64,000 bases of DNA from Burkholderia sp. BCC0322 (lineage in GTDB: Bacteria > Pseudomonadota > Gammaproteobacteria > Burkholderiales > Burkholderiaceae), in assembly GCF_902833045.1 (NCBI RefSeq), contig NZ_CADFDU010000010.1, positions 186,001 through 250,000 of the forward strand. Reading direction: 5' to 3'. Under the pieces are notes generated by a model. That model was not told the origin of the DNA. It was given only the letters and a program-made list of their open reading frames with translations, and did no database searches. Below are positions 54,496 to 63,668 of the stretch, piece by piece. The number at the start of each line of letters is the position of its first letter. The first letter of the stretch is position 1. Position numbers and translations under genes: made by a program.

Positions 54496-54796
54496 AGGCG
54501 CCAGTTTGACAGAAGCGCGTGCGGCCGCAAACGTCGCGCGTCGCGCGCCGGGCGGGATACGCGTGCACGAGCGAGACGCTCGACACGGCCTGTTATGCTG
54601 CGCACTGCATTCGCGCGTCATCCGTCCGCCGCTTCCTCGCATCACGTGGCGGCGGGCGGGATCCGCATTGACTTGCGCTGGACGTTCCGGCCATCCGTAT
54701 CGGTATCCGCAGCGGGATATCGAAGGTCGCGCGGTTCGTTCAGTGCATTTCCGGCCGTCGGTCAATAACACCTTTACCAACAAGAACCGCAATTTC
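54496..54796. other. Divergent interval, recombinase / TPR protein
   Basis: A 301-base region containing both divergent promoters. No operator, repeat or attachment site was recognised. Confidence 0.4.
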
Positions 54797-55981
54797 ATGA
54801 CATCCCGCCTGCTTGCCGCGCTCGTTGCCGCGGCCTTGAGCTGCACTGCCCTGCCCGCCGCCTTCGCACGCACCTACGTCGCGCCGACGGCGTCGCTCGG
54901 AACAGGGGCTTACGTTCACCAGTTCGTGTTGCGCGACCCCGTCACGCGCGAGCCGCTGCCGAATGCGCGCTACCGGCTGTTCCTGCCCGGCCAGGTCATC
55001 GCGGGGCTGCCCGTCAAGCCGGAGCAGCATGACAGCGTGATCTTCGGCACGACCGACGCGGCCGGGCGCACTATCCGGGTCCGGCTGCCGAAACGGCATC
55101 CGGAGAAGCAATGGGTGTTCAACCCGATCGTCGGCGACGGCGATCTGGGCGAATCGTTCCGGCTGGTCAACCCGGGCGGCACGGCGCCGCTCGGCCATTT
55201 CCCGTACGTGCTGGACGTGGAGAACGAATATCTGGCGTGCGGCTATTCGGATGCGAACGGCTACACCTACTACGCGCAAACCCACACGCCGCGAAGCGTC
55301 AGTCTTTACGCCGGCACGCTGGCCGGGGCGGCCGACACCGACTGGTGCGCGGGCCCGGGCCTGACCATCGCGAACAGCGCGAACGCCCCGGGCGCGCCCG
55401 ACCTGTACACGCAATACCTCGGCAGCCTGGTCGCCAACGGCGACCGGATCAGCAGCGAGCTGCGTCAGCAGATCGTCGCCAAGCTGCTGTCGCTTGCGAT
55501 CGCCGAACGCGACGAGGGCCGCGTGGCCGCCGCGCTCGATCTCGACAGGATTCCCGACGATCGCCTGAACGACATCGGCTATCGGCTCGCCGACGCAGGC
55601 GTCGCAGTCGAGCGCGGACTCGCGATGATCGACGCGCATCTCGCGGAATCGCCGAACGATGCGTATGCGCTCGACAGCAAGGGCTGGGCGCTGTATCGGC
55701 TCGGGCGCAACGACGAAGCGCTCACGTGGTTCGATCGCTCGATCGCGATCTTCGCGAAGGACGGCGACACGGACAAGGATGCGAGCGAAGCCTATGCGAC
55801 CGGGCTGACGCACAAGGGCGAAGTGCTGTGGAAACTGGGCCGCCGGAATGAAGCGCGCGATGTGTTCGCGCAGGCGCGCAAGGTTCAGCCGAAGAACGGG
55901 GAGCTGGCGGAGACGTTGAAGCGGCTGAACGTGCAGGTGAGCCCGGACAGCGCGGCGTCGCCCGGTACGAGCCGCACGTGA
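54797..55981 (+). CDS. Exported TPR protein
   Basis: A 394-residue exported protein. The N-terminal signal is MTSRLLAALVAAALSCTALP with a likely cut after AFA near residue 24. The middle carries a beta-sandwich-like part (VHQFVLRDPVTREPLPNARY) followed by a Cys-containing segment. The last third has tetratricopeptide repeats (NDAYALDSKGWALYRLGRND, YATGLTHKGEVLWKLGRRNE). It is probably periplasmic. ATG 54797 has no strong ribosome binding site. Confidence 0.8.
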   Translation: MTSRLLAALVAAALSCTALPAAFARTYVAPTASLGTGAYVHQFVLRDPVTREPLPNARYRLFLPGQVIAGLPVKPEQHDSVIFGTTDAAGRTIRVRLPKRHPEKQWVFNPIVGDGDLGESFRLVNPGGTAPLGHFPYVLDVENEYLACGYSDANGYTYYAQTHTPRSVSLYAGTLAGAADTDWCAGPGLTIANSANAPGAPDLYTQYLGSLVANGDRISSELRQQIVAKLLSLAIAERDEGRVAAALDLDRIPDDRLNDIGYRLADAGVAVERGLAMIDAHLAESPNDAYALDSKGWALYRLGRNDEALTWFDRSIAIFAKDGDTDKDASEAYATGLTHKGEVLWKLGRRNEARDVFAQARKVQPKNGELAETLKRLNVQVSPDSAASPGTSRT

Positions 55982-56155
55982 CGGCACGCGCCGCGGGTCG
56001 TGATCGTCGGGACAACGCCAGTCACGGCTTGCATGGATCGTCGCGGGACAGCACGTGGACGTTCCCGGACGCGTTCACCCTCGCGTGACCGTTGGCGGCA
56101 AAGCGCTGCTTCGTGCCTGCGCGCACTCCTTCAAGGAGCGATGCGACGTTACGCG

Positions 56156-56347
56156 TCACCCCTCGCCTTTCGCGCCCGGGTTGAGCATCACGACAAAGCC
56201 CGCCACGCCGACGACCAGCGCGATCGCACCGCCGCGCAGCGCCGTCGTGTTGTCGAACAGCAACCCCGACACGACGGCCATCATCCCCGCGAGCGACACG
56301 AACACGGCGATCGCCGCGACGACGATCCGGTACTGGCGGCGTATCAT
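56156..56347 (-). CDS. Small two-span membrane protein
   Basis: A 63-residue protein with two hydrophobic segments (IVVAAIAVFVSLAGMMAVVS and GGAIALVVGVAGFVVMLNPG). GGAG lies 7 bases before ATG 56347; the longer start TTG 56368 overlaps the uspA stop. It is downstream of uspA on the same strand and likely cotranscribed. Function unknown. Confidence 0.6.
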   Translation of the reverse strand: MIRRQYRIVVAAIAVFVSLAGMMAVVSGLLFDNTTALRGGAIALVVGVAGFVVMLNPGAKGEG

Positions 56348-56364
56348 CGCGCGCTCCGGGCCGG

Positions 56365-56844
56365 TCAAGCGGCGGCAGCGGTAGCCGCGACGTCGTCATC
56401 GTCGCCGCGGATCAGCAGCACCGGGCACTTCGAGCCGCGCACGAAGCGCTCGGCCACGCTGCCGAGCAGCACGCGCCGGATGCCGCGCCGCCCGTGCGTG
56501 CCGACCACCGCGAGATCGATCCCGCGTTCCTTCACGTAGCGCTGCAGGCGTTCCGCGATGTCCTCGCCGATGCTCTCGGTCTCGACGAGTTCGGCCTCGC
56601 CCTTCGCGCCGGCCAGCGCGATGACCTGTTCGGCTTCGCGCAACACCTTGCGCCCGTCGTCGCGCAGTTCCTCGACCAGCGCGTGCGGATCGAAACGGCC
56701 CGCGTAGGTAAAGAGCACCGACTTGTCGACGACGTACACGGCACTGACGTGCGTGTCGCCTGCCAGCGCGACCTTCACGGCCTCGGCAAGCGCCTGTTTC
56801 GACGAAGCGCTGCCGTCGACGGCCACCATGATCTTCTTGTACAT
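56365..56844 (-). CDS. Universal stress protein (UspA family)
   Basis: A 159-residue cytosolic protein with a Rossmann-like fold, starting MYKKIMVAVDGSASSKQALA. The ATP-binding loop GTHGRRGIRRVLLGSVAE has the G-x2-G-x9-G-S pattern and is intact, followed by VLLIRG. Members bind nucleotide and accumulate in stress. The tail is Asp/Ala-rich. The start is ATG 56844. Confidence 0.92.
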   Translation of the reverse strand: MYKKIMVAVDGSASSKQALAEAVKVALAGDTHVSAVYVVDKSVLFTYAGRFDPHALVEELRDDGRKVLREAEQVIALAGAKGEAELVETESIGEDIAERLQRYVKERGIDLAVVGTHGRRGIRRVLLGSVAERFVRGSKCPVLLIRGDDDDVAATAAAA

Positions 56845-57140
56845 GCGAACCTCACTGGGGTGAATGGCCGCGCGTCTGATCGCACACGGCCTGTCACCAT
56901 CATCGGCGGATGGCCGGCTCGAATGTTGACGGCGATCAAGGTCGACCGGGAGCCGCACATGCGGCAAAGCGACGCGACGGGCAGCCGATACGTCGCGCTC
57001 GCGGCAAGGTCGCAAACCCGGCTGACCAAGCGCCCGAAACAGCGGGATCGAGCGCTCATCGTGCCGAAGGCGCTATCATCGAATGTGCGACTTTCGTCCG
57101 GCCCTTATTTGCCGGCCCACTTTCAACTCGCTCAACCGAC

Positions 57141-57902
57141 ATGACAACGACTACCGAACGCGTGGACGGCGCCGCCCAGCATCTCGTCGCCGCCCGCCAT
57201 GCCGGCTCGCCCGGCCCGCTGCTGCCCGATGCGCTGCGCCCCGAGAACGTCGAGACCGCCCTCGCGATCCAGCAGCGCGTGGCCGACCTGCTCGGCGAAC
57301 CCGTCGGCGGCTGGAAATGCGCGCTGCCGCCGCCCGACCGCGTGATCCTCGCGCCGATCTTCGCGTCGACGATCCGCGAGGCCGATGCGCCGTACCGCGT
57401 CGTCGGCGGGCCGATCGTGCGGATCGAACCGGAAATCGCGTTCGTGCTCGATCGCGACCTGCCCGCGCGCGGCGAGCCGTACGACGAGAACGACGTGCGC
57501 GACGCGATCCGCGACGTGCGCATCGTGCTCGAAGTGCTCGGCTGTCGCTATGCGGAGCCCACGCGCGCGTCGAAGTTCGAGCTGCTGGCGGACGGGCAAT
57601 TCAACCAGGGGCTGTGCGTCGGCCCGGTCGTGCCCGACGGGCTGAACGTGCCGCTCGAGACGCTGGCGCTGTCATTCGAAGGCGCGCTGAACCGCGCGAT
57701 CGACGGCCGCCATCCGGATGGCGATCCGCTGAAACCGCTGGTGTGGCTCGTCAATTTCCTCGCATCGCGCGGCGACGCCGTGCGCGCCGGGCAGATCGTG
57801 ACGACCGGTTCGTACGCGGGCGCGATCGATGTGCCGCTCGGCGATGCGCTGACGGTGCGATTCGGCGAACTCGGCAGCCTGTCGGTGACGTTGACGGCGT
57901 GA
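57141..57902 (+). CDS. 2-keto-4-pentenoate hydratase / fumarylacetoacetase-family protein
   Basis: A 253-residue MhpD-like protein: GGWKCALPPPDRVILAPIFA, then RIEPEIAFVLDRDLPARGEP with the metal-binding Glu/Glu, RASKFELLADGQFNQGLCVG and AIDVPLGDALTVRFGELGSL. The family hydrates 2-keto-alkenoates or decarboxylates oxo-acids in aromatic meta-cleavage. It stands alone, so the actual reaction is uncertain. The ATG follows an AT-richer stretch without a clear GGAG. Confidence 0.85.
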   Translation: MTTTTERVDGAAQHLVAARHAGSPGPLLPDALRPENVETALAIQQRVADLLGEPVGGWKCALPPPDRVILAPIFASTIREADAPYRVVGGPIVRIEPEIAFVLDRDLPARGEPYDENDVRDAIRDVRIVLEVLGCRYAEPTRASKFELLADGQFNQGLCVGPVVPDGLNVPLETLALSFEGALNRAIDGRHPDGDPLKPLVWLVNFLASRGDAVRAGQIVTTGSYAGAIDVPLGDALTVRFGELGSLSVTLTA

Positions 57903-58270
57903 TGCGCGGGGCACGCGGGCACGGCTGGGCGGGCTGGTCGTTGCCCGCAGGGTGACGGCCGCGCCCCTCGCGTGGCCCGCTTTGTCGCCAGTGTCACGTG
58001 CGTCGCTACCCGCGGTACCGTGAAGGCAGCGTCATCGCGGCCGCGCCGACGATGAGCGAGCCGGCGTCGGCCGGCCGCGAGACGAAAACCTGACCATCGA
58101 GACGTTGACCAGGAACATCGCTCGCGACTGATGCCGCGCGCCCCGGCATCAATCCCCCTCGCAACGACACGCCCCGTATCCCGCCCGCCCCGGCGTGATA
58201 ACGTTGCACATCATCGCGCGCGCAAGCCCGAACCCCGGGCATGCGCACCGCTTCCACGCCGATATCGACC
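57903..58270. other. Gene-free interval before the nuclease-like gene
   Basis: A region of 368 bases with no ORF of protein character, no recognised promoter and no repeat. Confidence 0.35.
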
Positions 58271-59683
58271 ATGTCGCTGACACCGCTTCCCGCCCTGCTC
58301 GACGAAACACTGCGCACCGTCGCGCGCCGCTACCGGCTGCCGCCGCTCGACAGCGCGTCGTCGCCGGCCGACGCAGCCAACCCGGCCGCCACGCTCGCGA
58401 TCGTGATCGAGGAAGCGCGCAGGATGCGAAGCGACGGACAGACACCCGACGCGGCGCTGCGGCAGCGCTTCATCGACGCCCTCGCGCAGATGATCCGCGA
58501 TGCAATGGACACGCGCGCCGGCGACCCCGCCTTTCAGGCCGCGGTGCTGCGGCACGATGCACCGAGCGTGCGCGAATACGCGTCGTTGTCCGCGCACGCC
58601 GAGCAGGACCGCCGCGCGCTGCACTCGGCCGTCAATGCGATCGCGCACCCGGCCAAGCTCGAGCGCAGCGCCCGCCCGTGGCAACGCGACGGGCTCGCGC
58701 GGCTGCATGCGGCCGCCACTGCCGCGTCGTGGGCCGAACTGCACGACACGCTGCGGCAACTGCTCGCGCTACCCGACATGGCGACCGACACCGCGTTCGA
58801 GCAAGACATCGTCAAGCTGAAAGACAGCGCAGCGCTCGAGCGCATGCTGCGCGTCGACACACTGGCGTCGGACGAGCACGTGCGTCGCTACCGTGCGCTC
58901 TGGGTACGCCAGGGCCCGCTCGAAGGCAGCACCGTCGCCGTCGCGCAGGGCGTCGCGTCGCAACAGCGCGGCGCAGCCGTCGAAGCGCTGGCCGCACAGG
59001 CGCTCGACGCGCTGGCCCGCCGGCTCGACGCCGTCGACGCACGCCGCACGTACCGGGTGGTGACGTCGATGCGCGTACCGTCATCGATACCGGGCCGCCA
59101 CGATCGCGCGAAAACCGAATGGGACGCGATCCTGCTCGAACGCCCGCGCGGCGATGACCCGGCACCCGCGTGGAACGTGCGCTTCCTCGTCGAAGCGAAG
59201 GCGTCCGCGGATGCCGCGACGACCGACCTGCCGCGGCTGCTGCGCGGCCTGAACCTGCTCGCGCAAGCCGACCCGGATACGATCTATTCGTTCGAGACGC
59301 ATCAAGGCACGGTGCGCGTGCACGGCGCGTCGCTGCACGCGCTGACGACCGACGAAGCGACGCTGCCACGGGAAGTGCTCTATTGCTGCGATGCATCCGC
59401 GGACGCGACGCCGCGCCTGCTGGGCGCCGCAAGCCGGATGCAGCTGCTGTCGGCGCAAGCCAGCCTCGAATACGCGAGCGCGCTCGCGCAGCGGCCGGAT
59501 GCCGATCCGGACGGCCTCGGCGTCGTCTGGCACGCGCTGCTGACGCTGCCGCAATGGCACGCCGTGCTGCACCAGTACCCGTCGTTGCGGCAGGTCCGCG
59601 AGCTGATGGTCGCGATCGACGACTTGCGGGCCGCGATCGACGATGTGGCCGACGACGGCGTCGCCAGCAGCGTGTACGCGTAA
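58271..59683 (+). CDS. Unassigned protein with a PD-(D/E)XK nuclease-like core
   Basis: A 470-residue Ala/Arg-rich soluble protein. The first 220 residues are helical. Then comes a core with the spacing of the PD-(D/E)XK fold: a helix with Glu238 (RGAAVEALAAQALDAL), a strand with Asp285 (TEWDAILL) and a strand with Glu308-Ala-Lys310 (FLVEAKAS). A 150-residue C-terminal part follows. I do not recognise a named family. It is not adjacent to methylase or defence genes. The start could also be ATG 58241. Its neighbours (hydratase, exported proteins) give no clue. Confidence 0.65.
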   Translation: MSLTPLPALLDETLRTVARRYRLPPLDSASSPADAANPAATLAIVIEEARRMRSDGQTPDAALRQRFIDALAQMIRDAMDTRAGDPAFQAAVLRHDAPSVREYASLSAHAEQDRRALHSAVNAIAHPAKLERSARPWQRDGLARLHAAATAASWAELHDTLRQLLALPDMATDTAFEQDIVKLKDSAALERMLRVDTLASDEHVRRYRALWVRQGPLEGSTVAVAQGVASQQRGAAVEALAAQALDALARRLDAVDARRTYRVVTSMRVPSSIPGRHDRAKTEWDAILLERPRGDDPAPAWNVRFLVEAKASADAATTDLPRLLRGLNLLAQADPDTIYSFETHQGTVRVHGASLHALTTDEATLPREVLYCCDASADATPRLLGAASRMQLLSAQASLEYASALAQRPDADPDGLGVVWHALLTLPQWHAVLHQYPSLRQVRELMVAIDDLRAAIDDVADDGVASSVYA

Positions 59684-59871
59684 CACGGGAGCCGCACCGG
59701 CCATCGACACGACTTGCCGACCGGCGCGCACCGGTCCGGTCACCGGTGCGCCCGGCCGCGGCCCGCATCTGCGAAATTCATGCATCCATTGCGGTACGAT
59801 ACGCGCCGGGGCGACAACGCCTCACCTGAGAGACCCGGCCGCTGCGGCCCCACACCCGGCACAAGAAAAAC

Positions 59872-62040
59872 ATGCCCAAACACCCATTGCTGAACCGACG
59901 CCTGTTCGCCGCGCTGGCGGCCGGCCTGTTCTGGATTCCGGCCGCCCATGCCAGCGGCGACGACGGCTGCTATGCGCCGACCACGCTCCGGCAGACCGCC
60001 TACTCCTGCGCCAACGTGCCGATGCTGAGCCCCGCGAACGACACGCGCATCAACGCGATGCTGATGATGGTCGACAGCGCCAAGGTCGCGCAGGCGTTTC
60101 CGGACCCGAAGACGATCCCGGTGAAAGACCGGATCAACCAGATCATCGTGCCGTTTCCGATGGACTTCTCCGGATGGATCTATATCGGGCAGAAGGCACC
60201 CGATAAAGATGGCAACGCAACGGATGCCGAAACACCGTCGAACCAGTACGCCGACGGCGAAGGCAGCATCTGCCGCAGCATGACCTCGGGCGCCGACGCG
60301 TTCAACGACGCCCTGGGCAACGCCGGCGGCCTCCCCGCCGATGAAGCCACCCGCCTGCGCGCGGCACGCGCCGACATCGCGCAGAAGACCTGCGCGGCCG
60401 GCGGCGCAAGCGCCGTCTGGACGAAACCGCCGGTCAAGTCGCCGCTCGGCCAGCAGTTCGCCGCGTACCTCGACGGCACGAACGCGTTCTACCGCGCCGA
60501 CTTCCTCACCGCGACCAAGGCCTTCGCGAGCGCGTCGCACAGCGCGAACCCGTGGCTGAAGGAAACCGGCCTCTACATGGCCGGGCGCGCGCAGCTGAAC
60601 GCCGCGCAGGCCAACGTGTTCGGCAACGACAGCCCCACGCCGTCGCGCGGCCGCGTGGAGAAGGTGTCGCTCGACGCCGCGAATACGGTGTTTCGCACTT
60701 ACCTGAAGGTGTATCCGCAGGGGCGCTATGCGACCTCCGCGACGGGGCTGTTGCGGCGTGTCGCATGGCTCGGCGGCAACGTGACGCAGCAGGCCGACCT
60801 GTACGGCCACGCGCTCGCGCGCTGGTCGCCGGCGACGTCGAACGTGCCGCTGATCCAGCTGGCGAACGAACTCGACAGCAAGCTGCTGTTCGGGTCGGAA
60901 TTCGACGCGCGCCAGATCCAGTCGCCGACCGTGCTCGCGACCGTCGACCTGCTGCGCATGCGCACATCCGACAGCAGCGATTCAAGCCGCAAGCCGCTAA
61001 CGCTGGACGACCTGCAGGCGCAGAAGCCACGCTTCGCGAACGCGCCCGCGCTCTACGACTACCTGCTCGCAACCTGGTATGTCCAGCTCGGCCGCAAGCC
61101 GGACGCCGCGCTCGCGTTGCTGCCGCAGACCCCGGCCGAGCCGCTCGACTACTTCGGCCTGAGCCAGCAGGCGCTGCGCGGGTTCGCGCTGGAGGACAGC
61201 GGCCAGACCGACAAGGCGCGCCAGCTGTGGCGCGACCTGATCCCGCTCGCCAAATTCCGCTTCCAGCGCGAAGCGCTGGAACTCGCGCTCGCGATCAACC
61301 TGGAGCAGGCCGGGCTCGTCAACGACGCGTTCGCCGACGATTCGCCGGTGCAGAACGCCGCGATCCGCGCGGTGCTGCTGCAACGCTCGGCCAATGCGGA
61401 CCTGCTGCGCGCGCAGGCGCAAAACCAGGCGGCCGGCGGCGCGCTGCGCGACACCGCGCTGTACACGCTGCTGTACAAGGAACTCACGCGTTCGCACTAC
61501 GGCGAGTTCATCGCGGACGCCGCGCTCGTGTCCGGCAAGCCTGCCGATCCGTTGAAGCCGTTCGTCGCAGCCGGGGCGAAAAACGAAGACGGTTATACGT
61601 GCCCGTCCGCGAACGACATCGCCGCGGCGCTCCAGCAGAATCCCGCCGATGCGAAGGGGCTGAACTGTCTCGCCGATTTCGTGCGCCTGCACCCGCCCGC
61701 TGCCGGCCTCGAAAGCGATCCGGTGCCGCCGTGGCTGCGCAACGCGTCGGCGGCCTCCACCACGCGCATCCCGCCGACGCTCGGCGGTGCGCCGTCGCAG
61801 TTCCCGGGCAAGCCGTACGAGCGGATGTCGAGCTACGTGACGGTGATGGCCGACGCGCAGGCGAACCCGAACGACCGCGCCTACGCGTACTACCGTGCGA
61901 TCAAGTGCTATGCGCCGGCCGGCTACAACGAATGCGGCGGCAAGGACGTGCCGAAGAACACGCGCAAGCGCTGGTTCGACACGCTGAAGGCCAGCTACCC
62001 GGGCAGCCCGTGGGCGCAGAAACTTCGCTACTACTGGTGA
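59872..62040 (+). CDS. Large exported protein with helical repeats
   Basis: A 722-residue protein. It has a signal peptide (MPKHPLLNRRLFAALAAGLF, cut after AHA near residue 26) and a Cys-containing mature N-terminus (DDGCYAPTTLRQTAYSCANV). A long Ala/Leu-rich body follows, with segments resembling TPR/solenoid helices (FYRADFLTATKAFASASHSA, NPWLKETGLYMAGRAQLNAA, YLKVYPQGRYATSATGLLRR). It is presumably periplasmic. A DUF3142 gene follows 7 bases after the stop. Family unknown. Confidence 0.75.
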   Translation: MPKHPLLNRRLFAALAAGLFWIPAAHASGDDGCYAPTTLRQTAYSCANVPMLSPANDTRINAMLMMVDSAKVAQAFPDPKTIPVKDRINQIIVPFPMDFSGWIYIGQKAPDKDGNATDAETPSNQYADGEGSICRSMTSGADAFNDALGNAGGLPADEATRLRAARADIAQKTCAAGGASAVWTKPPVKSPLGQQFAAYLDGTNAFYRADFLTATKAFASASHSANPWLKETGLYMAGRAQLNAAQANVFGNDSPTPSRGRVEKVSLDAANTVFRTYLKVYPQGRYATSATGLLRRVAWLGGNVTQQADLYGHALARWSPATSNVPLIQLANELDSKLLFGSEFDARQIQSPTVLATVDLLRMRTSDSSDSSRKPLTLDDLQAQKPRFANAPALYDYLLATWYVQLGRKPDAALALLPQTPAEPLDYFGLSQQALRGFALEDSGQTDKARQLWRDLIPLAKFRFQREALELALAINLEQAGLVNDAFADDSPVQNAAIRAVLLQRSANADLLRAQAQNQAAGGALRDTALYTLLYKELTRSHYGEFIADAALVSGKPADPLKPFVAAGAKNEDGYTCPSANDIAAALQQNPADAKGLNCLADFVRLHPPAAGLESDPVPPWLRNASAASTTRIPPTLGGAPSQFPGKPYERMSSYVTVMADAQANPNDRAYAYYRAIKCYAPAGYNECGGKDVPKNTRKRWFDTLKASYPGSPWAQKLRYYW

Positions 62041-62047
62041 GCGCCGC

Positions 62048-62764
62048 GTGACGCGTATCGCGTGCCTGGCGTGCGTCGCACTGCTGCTGGCCGGACGCGT
62101 CGCTCTGGCCGGCACCGTCGATGCCGCACGGTACGACGCGTTCTGGCTATGGGCGGGCGTCAAGCCGCAGGCGGTCGTGCGCGACGCACGCACCCTCTAC
62201 GTGCTGCAGGGGCAGATCGAGGCGTCGCCGCGGGACGAGTCGCAGGTCCGCGTGATCGCGCAGGGCGTCGCACTGCCGCCCGCCCCGCAGGCGCGCGTGT
62301 GGCTCGTCTATCGTGCGCATACGCTGCGGTGGACGCCGCGCGTCACGCAGATCATGCTCGCGCAGCTCACACGCTGGCGCGCATCGGGCCGCACGATTAC
62401 CGGCATCCAGATCGACTTCGATGCGCGCACGCGCCACCTGCAGGATTACCTCGAATTCCTGCGGTCGCTGCGCGAGACGCTGCCCGCCGATTGCCGGCTG
62501 AGCATCACGGGGCTGCTCGACTGGAGCAGCCGCATCGATACCGACCAGGTCAACCAGCTCAGGGGGATCGTCGACGAAGTGGTCGTGCAGACCTACCAGG
62601 GCCGCAGCACGATCCCCGACTACGCGGACTACCTGCCGCGCGTCGCGCGGCTGCAGCTGCCGTTTCGCATCGGCATCATCCAGGGCGGCGAATGGGACGC
62701 GCCGCCGTACCTGGCGACGAACCCGTGGTTCCGCGGCTACGTCGTGTTCCTGCGCAACGGCTAG
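62048..62764 (+). CDS. DUF3142-type exported protein
   Basis: A 238-residue exported protein with a hydrophobic N-terminus (RIACLACVALLLAGRVALAG) and then a TIM-barrel-like pattern: GIQIDFDARTRHLQDYLEFL, LSITGLLDWSSRIDTD, EVVVQTYQGRST and FRIGIIQGGEW. The segments QIDFDA and YQGRS are typical of DUF3142, possibly a glycosidase-like family. It starts at GTG 62048, 7 bases after the preceding gene, so the two are cotranscribed. Confidence 0.75.
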   Translation: MTRIACLACVALLLAGRVALAGTVDAARYDAFWLWAGVKPQAVVRDARTLYVLQGQIEASPRDESQVRVIAQGVALPPAPQARVWLVYRAHTLRWTPRVTQIMLAQLTRWRASGRTITGIQIDFDARTRHLQDYLEFLRSLRETLPADCRLSITGLLDWSSRIDTDQVNQLRGIVDEVVVQTYQGRSTIPDYADYLPRVARLQLPFRIGIIQGGEWDAPPYLATNPWFRGYVVFLRNG

Positions 62765-62852
62765 CTCGGAGAAAGCCGGGACGGTGCCGGACATGATGGC
62801 ACTCGATAAAGGCGTTCGGGCAAACGAAGCGCAACGCCGATCGCCGCCGGGC

Positions 62853-63503
62853 TTACGCGGCACCCGCGATCGCGCCGCCGAGCCCGGCGAGCGCAATCAC
62901 GAGCAGCGCGCCCGCCGACGAAGCCGTGATCCAACGCTGCTTGCGATGAATCAGCGGATGCTTGATCGCGGCCATGTAGGCGGTCAGGATCGTGAAATCG
63001 ACCGCGATCCACAGCGCGGCCAGGATGGCCAGGCTCACGCGCGAATCCGGCGTGATGGCGACGAACTGCGGAAAGAACGCGACGAAGAACAGCAGGTCCT
63101 TCGGATTCGCGATGCCGACGAGAAAGCCGCGCACGGCACCCGGCAAGCGCCGCGCCCGCGATGCCGGTTCGCCTTGCGCGGCGTCGTTGCCCTCGCGCGC
63201 ACGGCCGGCGCGCCATTCGCCGAGCAGCGTCCGGACGGCCAGCACCGCGATGAAGAGGCATCCCGCTACATGCAACCCCGTGAGCAGGCGCTCGCTGACG
63301 AGCACGACGCCGAACACCATCAGCATCGCCCCCGCGATCATCACGAGGCTCGCGGCATTCGCGCCCACCGCGGTCAGCATGCCCTGGCGGAAGCCGCACC
63401 GCGCGACGGTGCCGACCACGAGCATGACGACCGGGCCGGGCGTCGCGATGAGCAGCACGATCGCGGCGAGATAGGCGAACAGCAGCGGGTAATGGAGTGC
63501 CAT
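62853..63503 (-). CDS. LysE/RhtB-family exporter
   Basis: A 216-residue inner-membrane protein with six or so spans. MALHYPLLFAYLAAIVLLIA and the conserved TPGPVVMLVVGTVARCGFRQ lie near the start, then GFLVGIANPKDLLFFVAFFP. The family exports amino acids or related metabolites. It is divergent from a LysR-type regulator 165 bases away, which is a common regulatory arrangement for these exporters. Confidence 0.9.
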   Translation of the reverse strand: MALHYPLLFAYLAAIVLLIATPGPVVMLVVGTVARCGFRQGMLTAVGANAASLVMIAGAMLMVFGVVLVSERLLTGLHVAGCLFIAVLAVRTLLGEWRAGRAREGNDAAQGEPASRARRLPGAVRGFLVGIANPKDLLFFVAFFPQFVAITPDSRVSLAILAALWIAVDFTILTAYMAAIKHPLIHRKQRWITASSAGALLVIALAGLGGAIAGAA

Positions 63504-63668
63504 GACAAAAAGTTGTTGAATGGATTGACGCGCGCGCCCGGCGCGATGGCATCATCGGGATTCAGCGCGGCGGATTGCGCGGTTTCATGAAGTATTGCGT
63601 GCCCGGCCCGCAGCCGAAAAACGGAAAATCCTGCCGGATGACATGAGTTTTATTCATATTCGAAACCC

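Noticed and set aside
52393-54796. Attachment site or tRNA beside the tyrosine recombinase
   Set aside because: No tRNA-like sequence or direct repeat flanking the gene was found.
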